Part shown: piece after piece, positions 33,937-43,450 of the stretch
How positions within the stretch are numbered: position 1 is the stretch's first letter
How the letters are laid out: each line of letters begins with the position of its first letter
Source: Streptomyces sp. NBC_01298
GTDB lineage: Bacteria > Actinomycetota > Actinomycetes > Streptomycetales > Streptomycetaceae
NCBI RefSeq assembly: GCF_035978755.1
Contig: NZ_CP108414.1
Location: 5,890,001-5,954,000, forward strand
Reading direction: 5' to 3'
DNA length: 64,000 nt
The notes under the pieces: model-generated
The model's input: the letters and a program-made list of their open reading frames with translations, nothing else
What the model was told of the DNA's origin: nothing
Database searches by the model: none
Position numbers and translations under genes: made by a program

Positions 33937-34311
33937 GTGACAACGACGTCGCACGCACCGGTGACCGCCGAATCCCTGGTGGCCCGGCTGTTCGAGGTGA
34001 TCGACACCCGCTCGTGGGACCGGCTCGGCGAGGTCTTCGCGCCGGACGCCGTGTACGAACGGCCGGGCTACCCGGCGCTGGAGGGCCTCGACCGGATCCG
34101 CCGGTTCTACGAGCACGAGCGGATCATCACCTCGGGAGCCCACGAGGTGAGCCAGGTGACCGGCGGCCTGGCCGCGGCCGCCTGCTGGGGGCGGTTCCAG
34201 GGCGCCGACAGGAACGGCACGGCCCTGGACGAGGCCTTCGCCGACACCTACCTCGTCCGCGACGGCAGGATCGAGCGGCGCAAGACCTTCTTCTACCGTC
34301 CGGCGATCTGA
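33937..34311 (+). CDS. SnoaL/NTF2-like small protein
   Basis: Encodes 124 aa; GTG at 33937 with AAGGAG upstream. The cone-shaped SnoaL/NTF2 fold is indicated by LFEVIDTRSWDRLGEVFAPD, YERPGYPALEGLDRIRRFYE and DTYLVRDGRIERRKTFF. Such proteins catalyse cyclisation, isomerisation or hydrolysis, or merely bind ligand. It is the last gene of the plus-strand run, followed by repeats and a hairpin. Confidence 0.8.
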   Translation: MTTTSHAPVTAESLVARLFEVIDTRSWDRLGEVFAPDAVYERPGYPALEGLDRIRRFYEHERIITSGAHEVSQVTGGLAAAACWGRFQGADRNGTALDEAFADTYLVRDGRIERRKTFFYRPAI

Positions 34312-34323
34312 CGTCCCCGCCCG

Positions 34324-34371
34324 CCGATCGGAGCGCGGGCCGATCGGAGCGCCCGCCGATCGGAGCGCGGG
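34324..34371. repeat. Three tandem 16-bp repeats
   Basis: Three units of CCGATCGGAGCGCGGG (the middle one ends GCCCG), just after the last cluster gene and abutting the terminator hairpin. Non-coding. Confidence 0.8.
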
Positions 34372-34410
34372 CCGGGTCAGGACCGCCGGGGGGCGGTCCG
34401 GACCCGGCCC
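34369..34410 (+). terminator. Terminator-like hairpin ending the cluster
   Basis: Outer arms GGGCCGGGTC/GACCCGGCCC and inner arms GGACCGCC/GGCGGTCC form a long imperfect stem 58 bp after the SnoaL-like gene. It separates the biosynthetic run from the convergent DUF937-like gene. Confidence 0.7.
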
Positions 34411-34441
34411 GGGGCCGTTTCGTCCGAACGGGTGAACCCGG

Positions 34442-35056
34442 CTACTTCTTGCCGCCGCCGAGGATCTGGCCGAGCAGGTCGCCCAGGCTGCCGCCGCCCG
34501 CCGGGGCCGCGCCGGCCGGACCCGCGGGGGCCGCGCCCGCCGCGCCCGGTACCGCTCCCGGTGACGGGATGGGGGACTCGCCGCCGGCTGCCGTCGGGGA
34601 CCCGGCGCCCGCGCCCGCACCCGCGCCTCCGGCCTTTCCGGCCGCGCGCTTGGCGAAGACCGCCAGCAGGACCGGGATCAGCAGCTCGATGACCCGGGCC
34701 ACGGTGGGCGCGGGGATGCCGGTCTTCTTCGATACGGCGTTGGCCACGGGCTTGCTCACCTTGGCGAGCACCCCGGCCATCATCCCGCCGCTGAGCATGC
34801 CGCCCAGGCCGCCGCCGAGGGTGGCCACGCCTTCCAGCGGGGCCTGGGTGACCTCGGCGAAGGCCTGGCGGACCTCGTTGCCGTCGTCGTCATCGGCGTC
34901 GGCCTTCTGCTGGAGGTCGCCGGTCATCGCCCCGACCGTGGCCGCGACGGTGTCGCGGGCGCCGTTCGTGTCGGTGCCGAGGAGACCGGCGATCTCGGTC
35001 AGCCGGTCGTCGCCGAGTTCGTTCAGCACGTCGTCCTGGAAGGAAGGTTCGCTCAT
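34442..35056 (-). CDS. DUF937-like protein
   Basis: Encodes 204 aa; ATG at 35056. The N-terminal half (NELGDDRLTEIAGLLGTDTN, GGGLGGMLSGGMMAGVL) matches DUF937-type proteins common in Streptomyces. A hydrophobic segment (IELLIPVLLAVFAKRA) is followed by a Gly/Ala/Pro-rich tail ending SLGDLLGQILGGGKK, which resembles the GG-DLLGG motifs of this family. Function unknown. It is followed closely by the cluster terminator on the opposite side. Confidence 0.75.
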   Translation of the reverse strand: MSEPSFQDDVLNELGDDRLTEIAGLLGTDTNGARDTVAATVGAMTGDLQQKADADDDDGNEVRQAFAEVTQAPLEGVATLGGGLGGMLSGGMMAGVLAKVSKPVANAVSKKTGIPAPTVARVIELLIPVLLAVFAKRAAGKAGGAGAGAGAGSPTAAGGESPIPSPGAVPGAAGAAPAGPAGAAPAGGGSLGDLLGQILGGGKK

Positions 35057-35357
35057 GTCTGAAACGCTACTTCTGTGGCGATTCGGCGGCACCTCGGATG
35101 GCCTCCGGAACCCGCTTGGGTAATGGAAAAGTAAAGTTCCGGATCCGCGTGCAACCACCGGCGGGGGTCGAGGGTCGTATGTTGCGTCGGGACTTCCGGG
35201 GGGGATCCGGGGGGATCGGGGAGTCCGACGAGGGAGGGGTAACCGTGAGGGGGTCCGGCCGAAAGGCGGGACCCCCTTCTGGTTGGCCGTTTCCGCTTGG
35301 CGGCCGAGTTCTCCACAGCCCCGCCGGACCGTCACACCCGGGCTGTAGCTTCGGGCC
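35057..35357. promoter_or_regulatory. Divergent intergenic region with hairpin
   Basis: About 300 bp between the divergent DUF937-like and recD2 genes. A hairpin at 35249-35276 (arms GGGGGTCC/GGACCCCC, inner GCC/GGC) lies about 80 bp before the recD2 ATG. G-rich runs occupy 35198-35250. No ORF with coding character is present. Confidence 0.4.
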
Positions 35358-37604
35358 ATGACGACGAACGCGCCCGCGGCACCGGCGGTGGTCGAAGGCG
35401 TGCTGGAGCGCATCACCTACGCCAACGAGGAGAGCGGGTACACGGTCGCCCGCGTGGACACCGGCCGTGGCGCCGGCGACCTGCTCACGGTCGTCGGATC
35501 CCTCCTCGGGGCCCAGCCGGGTGAATCGCTGCGCATGGAGGGCCGCTGGGGCTCGCACGCCCAGTACGGCAGGCAGTTCACCGTGGAGAACTACACGACG
35601 CTGCTCCCCGCCACGATCCAGGGCATCCGGCGCTATCTCGGCTCCGGCCTGATCAAGGGCATCGGTCCGAAGATCGCGGACCGGATCGTGGAGCACTTCG
35701 GCCTCGACACCCTCGACGTCATCGAGGAGCAGCCGAAACGGCTGATCGAAGTGCCCGGCCTCGGCCCCAAGCGGACCAAGCTGATCGGCGCGGCCTGGGA
35801 GGAGCAGAAGGCCATCAAGGAGGTCATGGTCTTCCTCCAGGGGGTCGGCGTCTCCACCTCCATCGCCGTGCGCATCTACAAGAAGTACGCCGACGCCTCC
35901 ATCTCCGTGGTGAAGAACCAGCCGTACCGGCTCGCCGCCGACGTCTGGGGCATCGGCTTCCTCACCGCCGACCGCATCGCTCAGGCCGTCGGGATCCCGC
36001 ACGACAGCCCGGAGCGGGTCAAGGCCGGCCTCCAGTACGCCCTGTCCCAGTCCGCCGACCAGGGGCACTGCTTCCTGCCCGAGGACCGGCTCATCGCCGA
36101 CGGGGTCAAACTGCTCCAGGTGGACACCGGGCTGGTCATCGACTGCCTGGCCGAGCTCGCCGGAGATCCGGAAGGGGTCGTACGGGAATCCGTGCCCGAC
36201 CCGCAGGGCGGCCCGGACCCCCTCACCGCCGTGTACCTCGTGCCGTTCCACCGCGCCGAGCTGTCCCTGGCCGGTCAGGTGCGCCGCCTCCTGAACGCGG
36301 AGGAGGACCGGCTGCCCGCCTTCCGGGACGTGGACTGGGACAAGGCCCTGGGCTGGCTCGCCGGCCGGACCGGAGCCACGCTGGCCCCCGCGCAGCGCGA
36401 CGCGGTCCGCCTCGCGCTCACCCGCCGGGTCGCGGTGCTCACCGGCGGGCCGGGCTGCGGCAAGTCCTTCACCGTCCGCTCGATCGTGGAGCTGGCCCGG
36501 GCCAAGAAGGCCAAGGTGGTCCTCGCCGCCCCCACCGGCCGGGCGGCGAAGCGGCTGGCCGAGCTCACCGGGGCCGAGGCCTCCACCGTGCACCGGCTCC
36601 TGGAGCTCAAGCCGGGCGGGGACGCGGCGTACGACCGGGAGCGGCCGCTCGACGCGGACCTGGTCGTGGTGGACGAGGCCTCGATGCTCGACCTGCTGCT
36701 GGCGAACAAGCTGGTCAAGGCCGTGGCACCCGGTGCCCACCTCCTGCTGGTCGGGGACGTGGACCAGCTGCCCTCGGTCGGGGCGGGCGAGGTGCTGCGC
36801 GATCTGCTCGCCGAGGGCGGACCGGTCCCGGCCGTCCGGCTGACGACCATCTTCCGGCAGGCCCAGCAGTCCGGGGTGGTCACCAACGCCCACCGGATCA
36901 ACACCGGCCTGCCGCCGATCACCGACGGGCTCCCCGACTTCTTCCTGTTCCCGGAGGAGGACACCGAGGAGGCCGGAAAGCTCGCCGTGGACGTCGCCGC
37001 CCGTCGTGTTCCGGCCAGATTCGGCCTCGACCCGAGGCGGGACATCCAGGTCCTCGCCCCCATGCACCGCGGCCCGGCCGGCGCCGGAAACCTCAACGCG
37101 CTGCTCCAGCAGGCCATCACCCCGGCCCGGCCGGGCCTGCCCGAGAAGCGGTTCGGCGGCCGGGTCTTCCGGGTCGGCGACAAGGTCACGCAGATCCGCA
37201 ACAACTACGACAAGGGCGCCAACGGGGTCTTCAACGGCACGGTCGGCGTGGTCACCGGCCTTGACCTGGAGGAACAACGGCTGACGGTGCGCACGGACGA
37301 AGACGAGGAAGTGGCCTACGAGTTCGCGGAGCTCGACGAGCTGGCCCACGCCTACGCCGTCACCATCCACCGCTCCCAGGGGAGCGAGTATCCGGCGGTG
37401 GTGATCCCGGTCACGACCGGCGCTTGGATGATGCTCCAGCGGAACCTTTTGTATACGGCCGTCACCCGGGCGAAGAAACTGGTCGTCCTGGTCGGGTCCC
37501 GCAAGGCCCTCGCCCAGGCGGTGCGTACCGTTTCCGCAGGCAGGAGGTACACGGCCGTCGCACCCAGGCTCTCCGGCCGCATACCGGTGGGAAACATCAC
37601 CTAG
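35358..37604 (+). CDS. recD2: RecD2-like ATP-dependent DNA helicase
   Basis: Encodes 748 aa. An N-terminal OB-like region and tandem HhH-type segments (SGLIKGIGPKIADRIVEHFG, VPGLGPKRTKLI) precede the SF1B helicase core: Walker A GGPGCGKS at ~364, DEASMLD, GDVDQLPSVG and the C-terminal YAVTIHRSQGSEYPAVVIPV. This is the RecD2 layout, distinct from RecBCD RecD. It acts as a 5'-3' helicase in DNA repair. No RecB/RecC neighbours are present. Confidence 0.93.
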   Translation: MTTNAPAAPAVVEGVLERITYANEESGYTVARVDTGRGAGDLLTVVGSLLGAQPGESLRMEGRWGSHAQYGRQFTVENYTTLLPATIQGIRRYLGSGLIKGIGPKIADRIVEHFGLDTLDVIEEQPKRLIEVPGLGPKRTKLIGAAWEEQKAIKEVMVFLQGVGVSTSIAVRIYKKYADASISVVKNQPYRLAADVWGIGFLTADRIAQAVGIPHDSPERVKAGLQYALSQSADQGHCFLPEDRLIADGVKLLQVDTGLVIDCLAELAGDPEGVVRESVPDPQGGPDPLTAVYLVPFHRAELSLAGQVRRLLNAEEDRLPAFRDVDWDKALGWLAGRTGATLAPAQRDAVRLALTRRVAVLTGGPGCGKSFTVRSIVELARAKKAKVVLAAPTGRAAKRLAELTGAEASTVHRLLELKPGGDAAYDRERPLDADLVVVDEASMLDLLLANKLVKAVAPGAHLLLVGDVDQLPSVGAGEVLRDLLAEGGPVPAVRLTTIFRQAQQSGVVTNAHRINTGLPPITDGLPDFFLFPEEDTEEAGKLAVDVAARRVPARFGLDPRRDIQVLAPMHRGPAGAGNLNALLQQAITPARPGLPEKRFGGRVFRVGDKVTQIRNNYDKGANGVFNGTVGVVTGLDLEEQRLTVRTDEDEEVAYEFAELDELAHAYAVTIHRSQGSEYPAVVIPVTTGAWMMLQRNLLYTAVTRAKKLVVLVGSRKALAQAVRTVSAGRRYTAVAPRLSGRIPVGNIT

Positions 37605-37787
37605 ATGATCGATCATTTGGGGTTCCTACAACGGTTGTGGAGGGGGCAGGATGTGCACGCTGGCGGCACTGAGTGCCGTCAAAAACACCAAAGCTCGACC
37701 CCGAGTGCACTCACCTGCGCCAAATGGGGGAAGGTAGAGGCAGTCAGGGCACCTCGAAGAAGAGGCACTACGTCGGTGAGGGATGAC

Positions 37788-39077
37788 GTGAGCGACAACT
37801 CTGTAGTACTGCGGTACGCGGACGGTGAATACACCTACCCGGTGGTCGAGAGCACCGTCGGTGACCAGGGCTTCGACATCTCGAAGCTCAGGGCTCAGAC
37901 CGGGCTGGTCACCCTGGACAGCGGCTACGGAAACACCGCCGCCTATAAGTCCGCCATTACCTACCTCGACGGTGAGCAGGGCATCCTGCGTTACCGCGGT
38001 TACCCGATCGAGCAGCTGGCGGAGCGCTCGACCTTCATCGAGGTCGCCTACCTGCTGATCAACGGGGAGCTGCCGACCGTCGACCAGCTCGCGTCGTTCC
38101 GCAACGAGATCACCCAGCACACGCTGCTGCACGAGGACGTCAAGCGCTTCTACGACGGCTTCCCGCGCGACGCGCACCCGATGGCGATGCTGTCCTCCGT
38201 GGTCAGCGCGCTGTCGACGTTCTACCAGGACAGCCACAACCCGTTCGACGAGAAGCAGCGCAACCTCTCGACGATCCGGCTGCTGGCCAAGCTCCCGACG
38301 ATCGCGGCGTACGCGTACAAGAAGTCGGTCGGCCACCCGGTGGTCTACCCGCGCAACGACCTCGGCTACGTCGAGAACTTCCTGCGCATGACCTTCTCCG
38401 TGCCGGCCCAGGAGTACGACCTGGACCCGGTCGTGGTCGCCGCGCTCGACAAGCTGCTGATCCTGCACGCGGACCACGAGCAGAACTGCTCGACCTCCAC
38501 CGTGCGTCTGGTCGGCTCCTCGCAGGCGAACATGTTCGCCTCGATCTCCGCCGGCATCTCGGCCCTGTGGGGCCCGCTGCACGGTGGCGCCAACCAGTCC
38601 GTTCTGGAGATGCTCGAGGGCATCAAGAACGACGGCGGCGACGTCGACGCCTTCATCCGCAAGGTGAAGAACAAGGAAGACGGCGTCCGCCTCATGGGCT
38701 TCGGACACCGCGTCTACAAGAGCTTCGACCCCCGGGCGAAGATCATCAAGGCGGCGGCGCACGATGTCCTCTCGGCGCTCGGCAAGGACGACGAGCTCCT
38801 CGACATCGCCCTGAAGCTGGAAGAGCACGCGCTGGCCGACGAGTACTTCGTCGAGCGCAACCTCTACCCGAACGTGGACTTCTACACCGGCCTGATCTAC
38901 CGGGCCATGGGCTTCCCGACCGAGATGTTCACCGTGCTCTTCGCGATCGGCCGGCTGCCCGGCTGGATCGCCCAGTGGCACGAGATGATCAAGGAGCCTG
39001 GCTCCCGCATCGGCCGCCCGCGCCAGATCTACACCGGCGAGGTCCTGCGCGACTTCGTCCCGGTCGAGTCCCGCTGA
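37788..39077 (+). CDS. gltA: Citrate synthase
   Basis: Encodes 429 aa; GTG at 37788 behind GAGGGA. Catalytic features are LHADHEQNCSTSTVRLVGSS, GPLHGGANQSVLEML, MGFGHRVYKSFDPRA and the Asp in NVDFYTGLIYRAMG. Length and sequence match the hexameric-type bacterial enzyme that condenses oxaloacetate and acetyl-CoA in the TCA cycle. A strong hairpin follows. Streptomyces usually call this gene citA; the general name gltA is used here. Confidence 0.95.
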   Translation: MSDNSVVLRYADGEYTYPVVESTVGDQGFDISKLRAQTGLVTLDSGYGNTAAYKSAITYLDGEQGILRYRGYPIEQLAERSTFIEVAYLLINGELPTVDQLASFRNEITQHTLLHEDVKRFYDGFPRDAHPMAMLSSVVSALSTFYQDSHNPFDEKQRNLSTIRLLAKLPTIAAYAYKKSVGHPVVYPRNDLGYVENFLRMTFSVPAQEYDLDPVVVAALDKLLILHADHEQNCSTSTVRLVGSSQANMFASISAGISALWGPLHGGANQSVLEMLEGIKNDGGDVDAFIRKVKNKEDGVRLMGFGHRVYKSFDPRAKIIKAAAHDVLSALGKDDELLDIALKLEEHALADEYFVERNLYPNVDFYTGLIYRAMGFPTEMFTVLFAIGRLPGWIAQWHEMIKEPGSRIGRPRQIYTGEVLRDFVPVESR

Positions 39078-39127
39078 CCCGAGGGTCGAGCCGCAGTACC
39101 CGCAGGACTCGTAGAACGTCTTGTACA

Positions 39128-39182
39128 GGAAAAGCGCCCCGCCATCGATCCCCCCACGGGTCGAAGGTCGGGGCGCTTTCCT
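39128..39182 (+). terminator. Terminator after citrate synthase
   Basis: Arms GGAAAAGCGCCCCG and CGGGGCGCTTTCC pair over a 27-nt loop 50 bp downstream of the stop. The right arm runs into CTTTCCTT, a T-rich end for this genome. Confidence 0.8.
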
Positions 39183-39326
39183 TACCCCGGAACGGATTCC
39201 CCCCACGGGACCCGGACCGGGTGTCTGCGTGCCGAGGCAACGTGTAGTCGTCCCAACACGTTTTCGGCATCGCCCCATTAGACCCATGGGGCTGACCGAT
39301 GGTTACGTCGGGGGTCCTGTGATCTG

Positions 39327-39357
39327 CGTCTCGTGTGAAGGGACTGTGCGCGAGACG
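39327..39357 (-). terminator. Small hairpin after copper ATPase
   Basis: Arms CGTCTCG and CGAGACG with a 17-nt loop, 14 bp beyond the copA stop. Weak stem; a possible terminator for the copper operon. Confidence 0.35.
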
Positions 39358-39370
39358 TGAAGGGTGATCA

Positions 39371-41668
39371 CTAGCGGAAGGAGCGCAGCCGCAGGCTGTT
39401 GGTGACCACGAAGACCGAGGAGAAGGCCATCGCGGCCCCCGCGATCATCGGGTTGAGCAGTCCGGCCGCGGCCAGCGGGAGCGCCGCCACGTTGTAGCCG
39501 AAGGCCCAGAAGAGGTTGCCCTTGATGGTGGCCAGGGTCCGGCGCGAGAGCCGGATCGCGTCCGCCGCCACCCGCAAGTCGCCCCGCACGAGGGTCAGAT
39601 CGCTCGCCTCGATGGCCGCGTCGGTGCCGGTGCCCATGGCCAGGCCCAGGTCGGCCTGGGCCAGCGCGGCCGCGTCGTTGACCCCGTCGCCGACCATGGC
39701 GACCGTACGGCCCTCGGCCTGCAGCCGGCGTACGACGTCCACCTTGTCCTGCGGGAGGACCTCGGCGATGACCTCCTCGATGCCCACCGCGCGGGCCACC
39801 GTCTGCGCCACGGCCTTGTTGTCGCCGGTCAGCAGAACCGGCGTCAGACCCAGGGCCCGCAGCCGGGAAACGGCCTCGGCGCTGGTCTCCTTGACCGCGT
39901 CGGCCACGGTCAGCACCCCGCGGGCCTCCCCGTCCCAGGCGACCAGGACGGCGGTGGAACCCTCGGCCTCGGCGGCGGCCTTGACCTCGGCGAGGGCGGC
40001 GGGCAGCGCGATCGACCAGTCGGCGAGCAGCTTCTCGCGGCCCACCAGGACGGCGTGTCCGTCGACCACGCCCTGGACGCCGAGCCCGCCGTGGTTCTCG
40101 AAGCCCTCGGGGACCGACAGACCGCCGGGGAGCTCCGCGGCGCCCGCCGCGATGGCCCGGGCGATCGGGTGCTCGGAGGCGTGCTCCAGCGACCCGGCCA
40201 GGCGCAGCAGTTCGTCCGCGTCCACGCCCTCGGCGGGGTGGGTGGCGGTCAGGGTCATCCGGCCGGTGGTGACGGTGCCGGTCTTGTCCAGGACGACGGT
40301 GTCCACGCGGCGGGTGGACTCCAGCACCTCGGGACCCTTGATCAGGATGCCGAGCTGCGCGCCCCGGCCGGTGCCGACCATCAGCGCGGTCGGGGTGGCC
40401 AGGCCCAGGGCGCACGGGCAGGCGATGATCAGGACGGCCACGGCGGCGGTGAAGGCGGCCGTCGGGTTGTCGGTGATCAGCAGCCAGGTGACCCAGGTGC
40501 CCAGGGCCAGGACGAGCACTACGGGAACGAAGATCCCGGAGATCCGGTCGGCGAGGCGCTGCACCTCCGCCTTGCCGTTCTGCGCGTCCTCGACCAGCTT
40601 GGCCATCCGGGCGAGCTGGGTGTCCGAGCCGACGCGGGTGGCCTCGACGACGAGGCGGCCGGAGGTGTTGACGGTGGCTCCGGTGACCCCGTCGCCCACG
40701 GTGACCTCGACCGGGACCGATTCACCGGTGAGCATGGCGGCGTCCACGGCGGAGCTGCCCTCGACGACCGTGCCGTCGGTGGCGATCTTCTCGCCGGGCC
40801 GGACGAGGAACCGGTCGCCCACCGCGAGCGCGCTCACGGGGATGCGCACCTCGGCGCCGTCGCGCAGCACCGCCACGTCCTTGGCGCCGAGCCGCATGAG
40901 GGCCTTGAGGGCCGCGCCGGCCTTCCGCTTCGAGCGGGCCTCCAGGTAGCGGCCGAGCAGGATGAAGCTGACGACTCCGGCCGCCACCTCCAGGTAGATC
41001 GCCGAGGAGCCGTCGGTGCGGGAGGCGGAGAGGTCGAAGCCGTGGCGCATGCCGGGCATTCCGGCGTGGCCGAAGAACAGGGCCCACAGCGACCAGGCGA
41101 AGGCGGCTCCGGTGCCCACCGAGACCAGGGTGTCCATGGTGGCGGCGCCGTGCCGGGCGTTGGTCCAGGCGGCCTTGTGGAAGGGGAGGGCGCCCCAGAC
41201 GACGACGGGGGCGGCGAGGGTCAGCGAGAGCCACTGCCAGTTGTCGAACTGGAGCGCCGGGACCATCGCGAGCACGACGACGGGCAGCGAGAGGAGCACG
41301 GAGACCAGGAGGCGCTGGCGCAGGGCGGCCAGCTCGGGGTCGCGGGCTTCCTCGGCCCCGGCGGCCCGCGCCTCGGGACCGGTCACGGCCTCGGGCTCCG
41401 GCGGCGGGGGCTCCTCGGCGGTGTAGCCGGTCTTGACCACGGTGGCGATGAGGTCGGCGACCGCCACGCCTTCGCCGTACGAGACCTTGGCCTTCTCGGT
41501 GGCGTAGTTCACCGAGGCGGTGACCCCGTCCATCCGGTTGAGCTTCTTCTCGATGCGGGCCGCGCAGGAGGCGCAGGTCATCCCGCCGATGGCCAGCTCG
41601 ACCTCGGCGGTGGGCGCGGTGGCGCCGGCTGCCGCTATGGGTCCGTCGTGCACTGTGCTGCTGCTCAT
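39371..41668 (-). CDS. copA: Copper-exporting P1B-type ATPase
   Basis: Encodes 765 aa. One N-terminal heavy-metal domain with GMTCASC (Cys32, Cys35), the intramembrane [12 protein letters not shown], the phosphorylation motif DKTGTVTTG (~459), SEHPIARAI and [10 protein letters not shown]. These are hallmarks of Cu(I)-exporting CopA. It is encoded downstream of copZ with a CsoR-type operator beyond, so copper induction is expected. Confidence 0.94.
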   Translation of the reverse strand: MSSSTVHDGPIAAAGATAPTAEVELAIGGMTCASCAARIEKKLNRMDGVTASVNYATEKAKVSYGEGVAVADLIATVVKTGYTAEEPPPPEPEAVTGPEARAAGAEEARDPELAALRQRLLVSVLLSLPVVVLAMVPALQFDNWQWLSLTLAAPVVVWGALPFHKAAWTNARHGAATMDTLVSVGTGAAFAWSLWALFFGHAGMPGMRHGFDLSASRTDGSSAIYLEVAAGVVSFILLGRYLEARSKRKAGAALKALMRLGAKDVAVLRDGAEVRIPVSALAVGDRFLVRPGEKIATDGTVVEGSSAVDAAMLTGESVPVEVTVGDGVTGATVNTSGRLVVEATRVGSDTQLARMAKLVEDAQNGKAEVQRLADRISGIFVPVVLVLALGTWVTWLLITDNPTAAFTAAVAVLIIACPCALGLATPTALMVGTGRGAQLGILIKGPEVLESTRRVDTVVLDKTGTVTTGRMTLTATHPAEGVDADELLRLAGSLEHASEHPIARAIAAGAAELPGGLSVPEGFENHGGLGVQGVVDGHAVLVGREKLLADWSIALPAALAEVKAAAEAEGSTAVLVAWDGEARGVLTVADAVKETSAEAVSRLRALGLTPVLLTGDNKAVAQTVARAVGIEEVIAEVLPQDKVDVVRRLQAEGRTVAMVGDGVNDAAALAQADLGLAMGTGTDAAIEASDLTLVRGDLRVAADAIRLSRRTLATIKGNLFWAFGYNVAALPLAAAGLLNPMIAGAAMAFSSVFVVTNSLRLRSFR

Positions 41669-41794
41669 GTTCCGGCTCCAGGGGGAGGGCCGGGCCGTAC
41701 GGCACCAGTATGAGCTGGCCGGTACGGCCCGGCGGGGTACTGCGGGGTGCTGCGGGTATTGCGGGGTACCGCGGTTCTGCCGAAGGGGGAGGAC

Positions 41795-42028
41795 TCAGGC
41801 CTGGCCGGCGAACTCGTAGCCGGCCTCGTCGACGGCGGCGCGCACGGCTGCCTCGTCGAGCGGGGCGGCCGAGACCACGGTGACCTCGCCCGTCGCGGCG
41901 ACGGCCTTGACCGAGCTGACGCCCGCCAGTTCGGAGAGCTCGGCGGTCACCGCACCCTCGCAGTGCCCACAGGTCATGCCGGTCACCCGGTAGACGGTGG
42001 TGGTCTGGGTGTCCGTGTCGGCGCTCAT
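41795..42028 (-). CDS. copZ: Copper chaperone CopZ
   Basis: Encodes 77 aa; a single HMA domain with MTCGHCEGAVTAEL. ATG at 42028, preceded by AGGAGAA. It should deliver Cu(I) to CopA, encoded 126 bp downstream on the same strand. The operator at 42119-42136 lies about 90 bp upstream. Confidence 0.93.
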   Translation of the reverse strand: MSADTDTQTTTVYRVTGMTCGHCEGAVTAELSELAGVSSVKAVAATGEVTVVSAAPLDEAAVRAAVDEAGYEFAGQA

Positions 42029-42118
42029 GTCGTTCTCCTCTTCAAGGGCGTTTCCGGGCGGCCGGAAGGCGGCGGACGGCTCGTGGAGAGGTCACCGTTC
42101 ATCCCGGCACTGCGAGAC

Positions 42119-42136
42119 TATACCCCTAGGGGGTAT
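42119..42136. promoter_or_regulatory. CsoR-type copper operator
   Basis: TATACCCCTAGGGGGTAT is a GC-centred palindrome matching the known CsoR binding pattern. It lies between divergent copZ and antiporter genes, so repression of copZ-copA under low copper is expected. No csoR gene is present in the window. Confidence 0.85.
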
Positions 42137-42205
42137 CAACGCGAGCATTCGACGGGCGTTCGGCGAGATCTTTTGCGGTGGACAATCCGCGCGAAGCGTA
42201 TGTAA

Positions 42206-43450
42206 ATGGCACACATGGCGCACTCGGGGACCACTCTCATCCTGATCATGTCGATCGCCGTGCTCGCGCCCCTGCTCGCGTACGGGGTCTCGCGCTGGCT
42301 CCCCGTCCCGCTGGTGATCTTCGAGATCGTCCTGGGCGTCCTCGTCGGACCCGACGTCCTCGGCTGGGCCCACTCCACCGACGTCATCGACGTGCTCAGC
42401 GAGCTCGGCCTGGCGATGCTGATCTTCCTGGCCGGCTACGAGATCCAGTTCGCCCAGGTCAGGGGCGACACCCTGAAGCGGTCGGTGTGGGCCTGGGTGG
42501 CCGCCCTCGCACTGGGGCTCGGGCTCGGACTGCTGCTGTCGGGCGGCGGGTTCGAGAAGGGGGTCTACATCGGCACCGCGCTCACCAGTACCGCGCTGGG
42601 CACGATCCTGCCGGTCCTGCGGGACTCGGGGGACCTGCAGAGCCGGTTCGGCTCGGTGATGATGGCGATGGGCGCGGTCGGCGAGTTCGGGCCGATCATC
42701 GCGATGGCCCTGCTGCTCAGCGGACGGGCGCCTGCTCAGTCGGCGGCGCTGCTGATCGGCTTCGCGGTGCTCACGGCCGCCGCGGTGTTCTGGGCGATGC
42801 GGCCCAAGCCGCCCTGGTTCGCCCGGGTCATCGCCAAGACCCTGCACAGCAGCGGTCAGTTCGCGGTGCGCCTGGTGGTGCTGATCCTCGTGGCCTTCCT
42901 GGCGCTGTCCGAGGTACTCGGCCTCGACGTCCTGCTCGGCGCCTTCGCCGCGGGTCTGATCACCCGGCTCGTGCTGCACGGGGCCGCGCCGGAGAGCAGC
43001 GAGGCCGTGCTGTCGAAGGTGGAGGCCTTCGGTTTCGGCTTCCTGGTGCCGCTGTTCTTCGTGGTCACCGGGATCGAGTTCGACCTGACCGCGCTGCTCG
43101 GGGGCGGGCGGGCGCTCCTGCTGCTGCCGGTGTTCCTGCTCCTCTTCCTCGTGGTGCGCGGGCTTCCGATGTGGCTGCTGGCGCCCCGGGACCTCGGGCG
43201 CAAGGACCGCTCCGCGCTGGTGCTGTTCGGCTCCACGGCGCTCCCGCTGGTGGTGGCGATCACCACCCTGGGCGTGCAGGCCGGGAAGCTGGAGTCGGGG
43301 GAGGCGGCGGCGCTGGTCGGGGCCGGGATGGTGTCCGTACTGGTCTTCCCGCTGGTGGGGCTGCGGTTGCGGGCCGGGTCCGCCGCCGGTGCCGGACCCG
43401 GCGGCCCCGGGGGTGTCGGGGAGATGGTCAGCGAGGAGGAGGCGTGGTGA
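42206..43450 (+). CDS. CPA2-type cation/proton antiporter
   Basis: Encodes 414 aa with about 12 membrane segments. FEIVLGVLVGPDVLGW, MLIFLAGYEI and LDVLLGAFAAGLI are typical of the Na+/H+ exchanger (CPA2/KefB) domain. It lacks a C-terminal RCK/TrkA domain. The start lacks a strong ribosome-binding site and the ATG at 42215 is equally possible. It shares the copper-operator intergenic region and overlaps the convergent TetR gene by 23 bp. Confidence 0.87.
   Translation: MAHMAHSGTTLILIMSIAVLAPLLAYGVSRWLPVPLVIFEIVLGVLVGPDVLGWAHSTDVIDVLSELGLAMLIFLAGYEIQFAQVRGDTLKRSVWAWVAALALGLGLGLLLSGGGFEKGVYIGTALTSTALGTILPVLRDSGDLQSRFGSVMMAMGAVGEFGPIIAMALLLSGRAPAQSAALLIGFAVLTAAAVFWAMRPKPPWFARVIAKTLHSSGQFAVRLVVLILVAFLALSEVLGLDVLLGAFAAGLITRLVLHGAAPESSEAVLSKVEAFGFGFLVPLFFVVTGIEFDLTALLGGGRALLLLPVFLLLFLVVRGLPMWLLAPRDLGRKDRSALVLFGSTALPLVVAITTLGVQAGKLESGEAAALVGAGMVSVLVFPLVGLRLRAGSAAGAGPGGPGGVGEMVSEEEAW

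Noticed and set aside
34324..34371. Attachment site or iteron array
   Set aside because: There are only three 16-bp units, joined to a terminator, with no integrase or replication gene in the vicinity.
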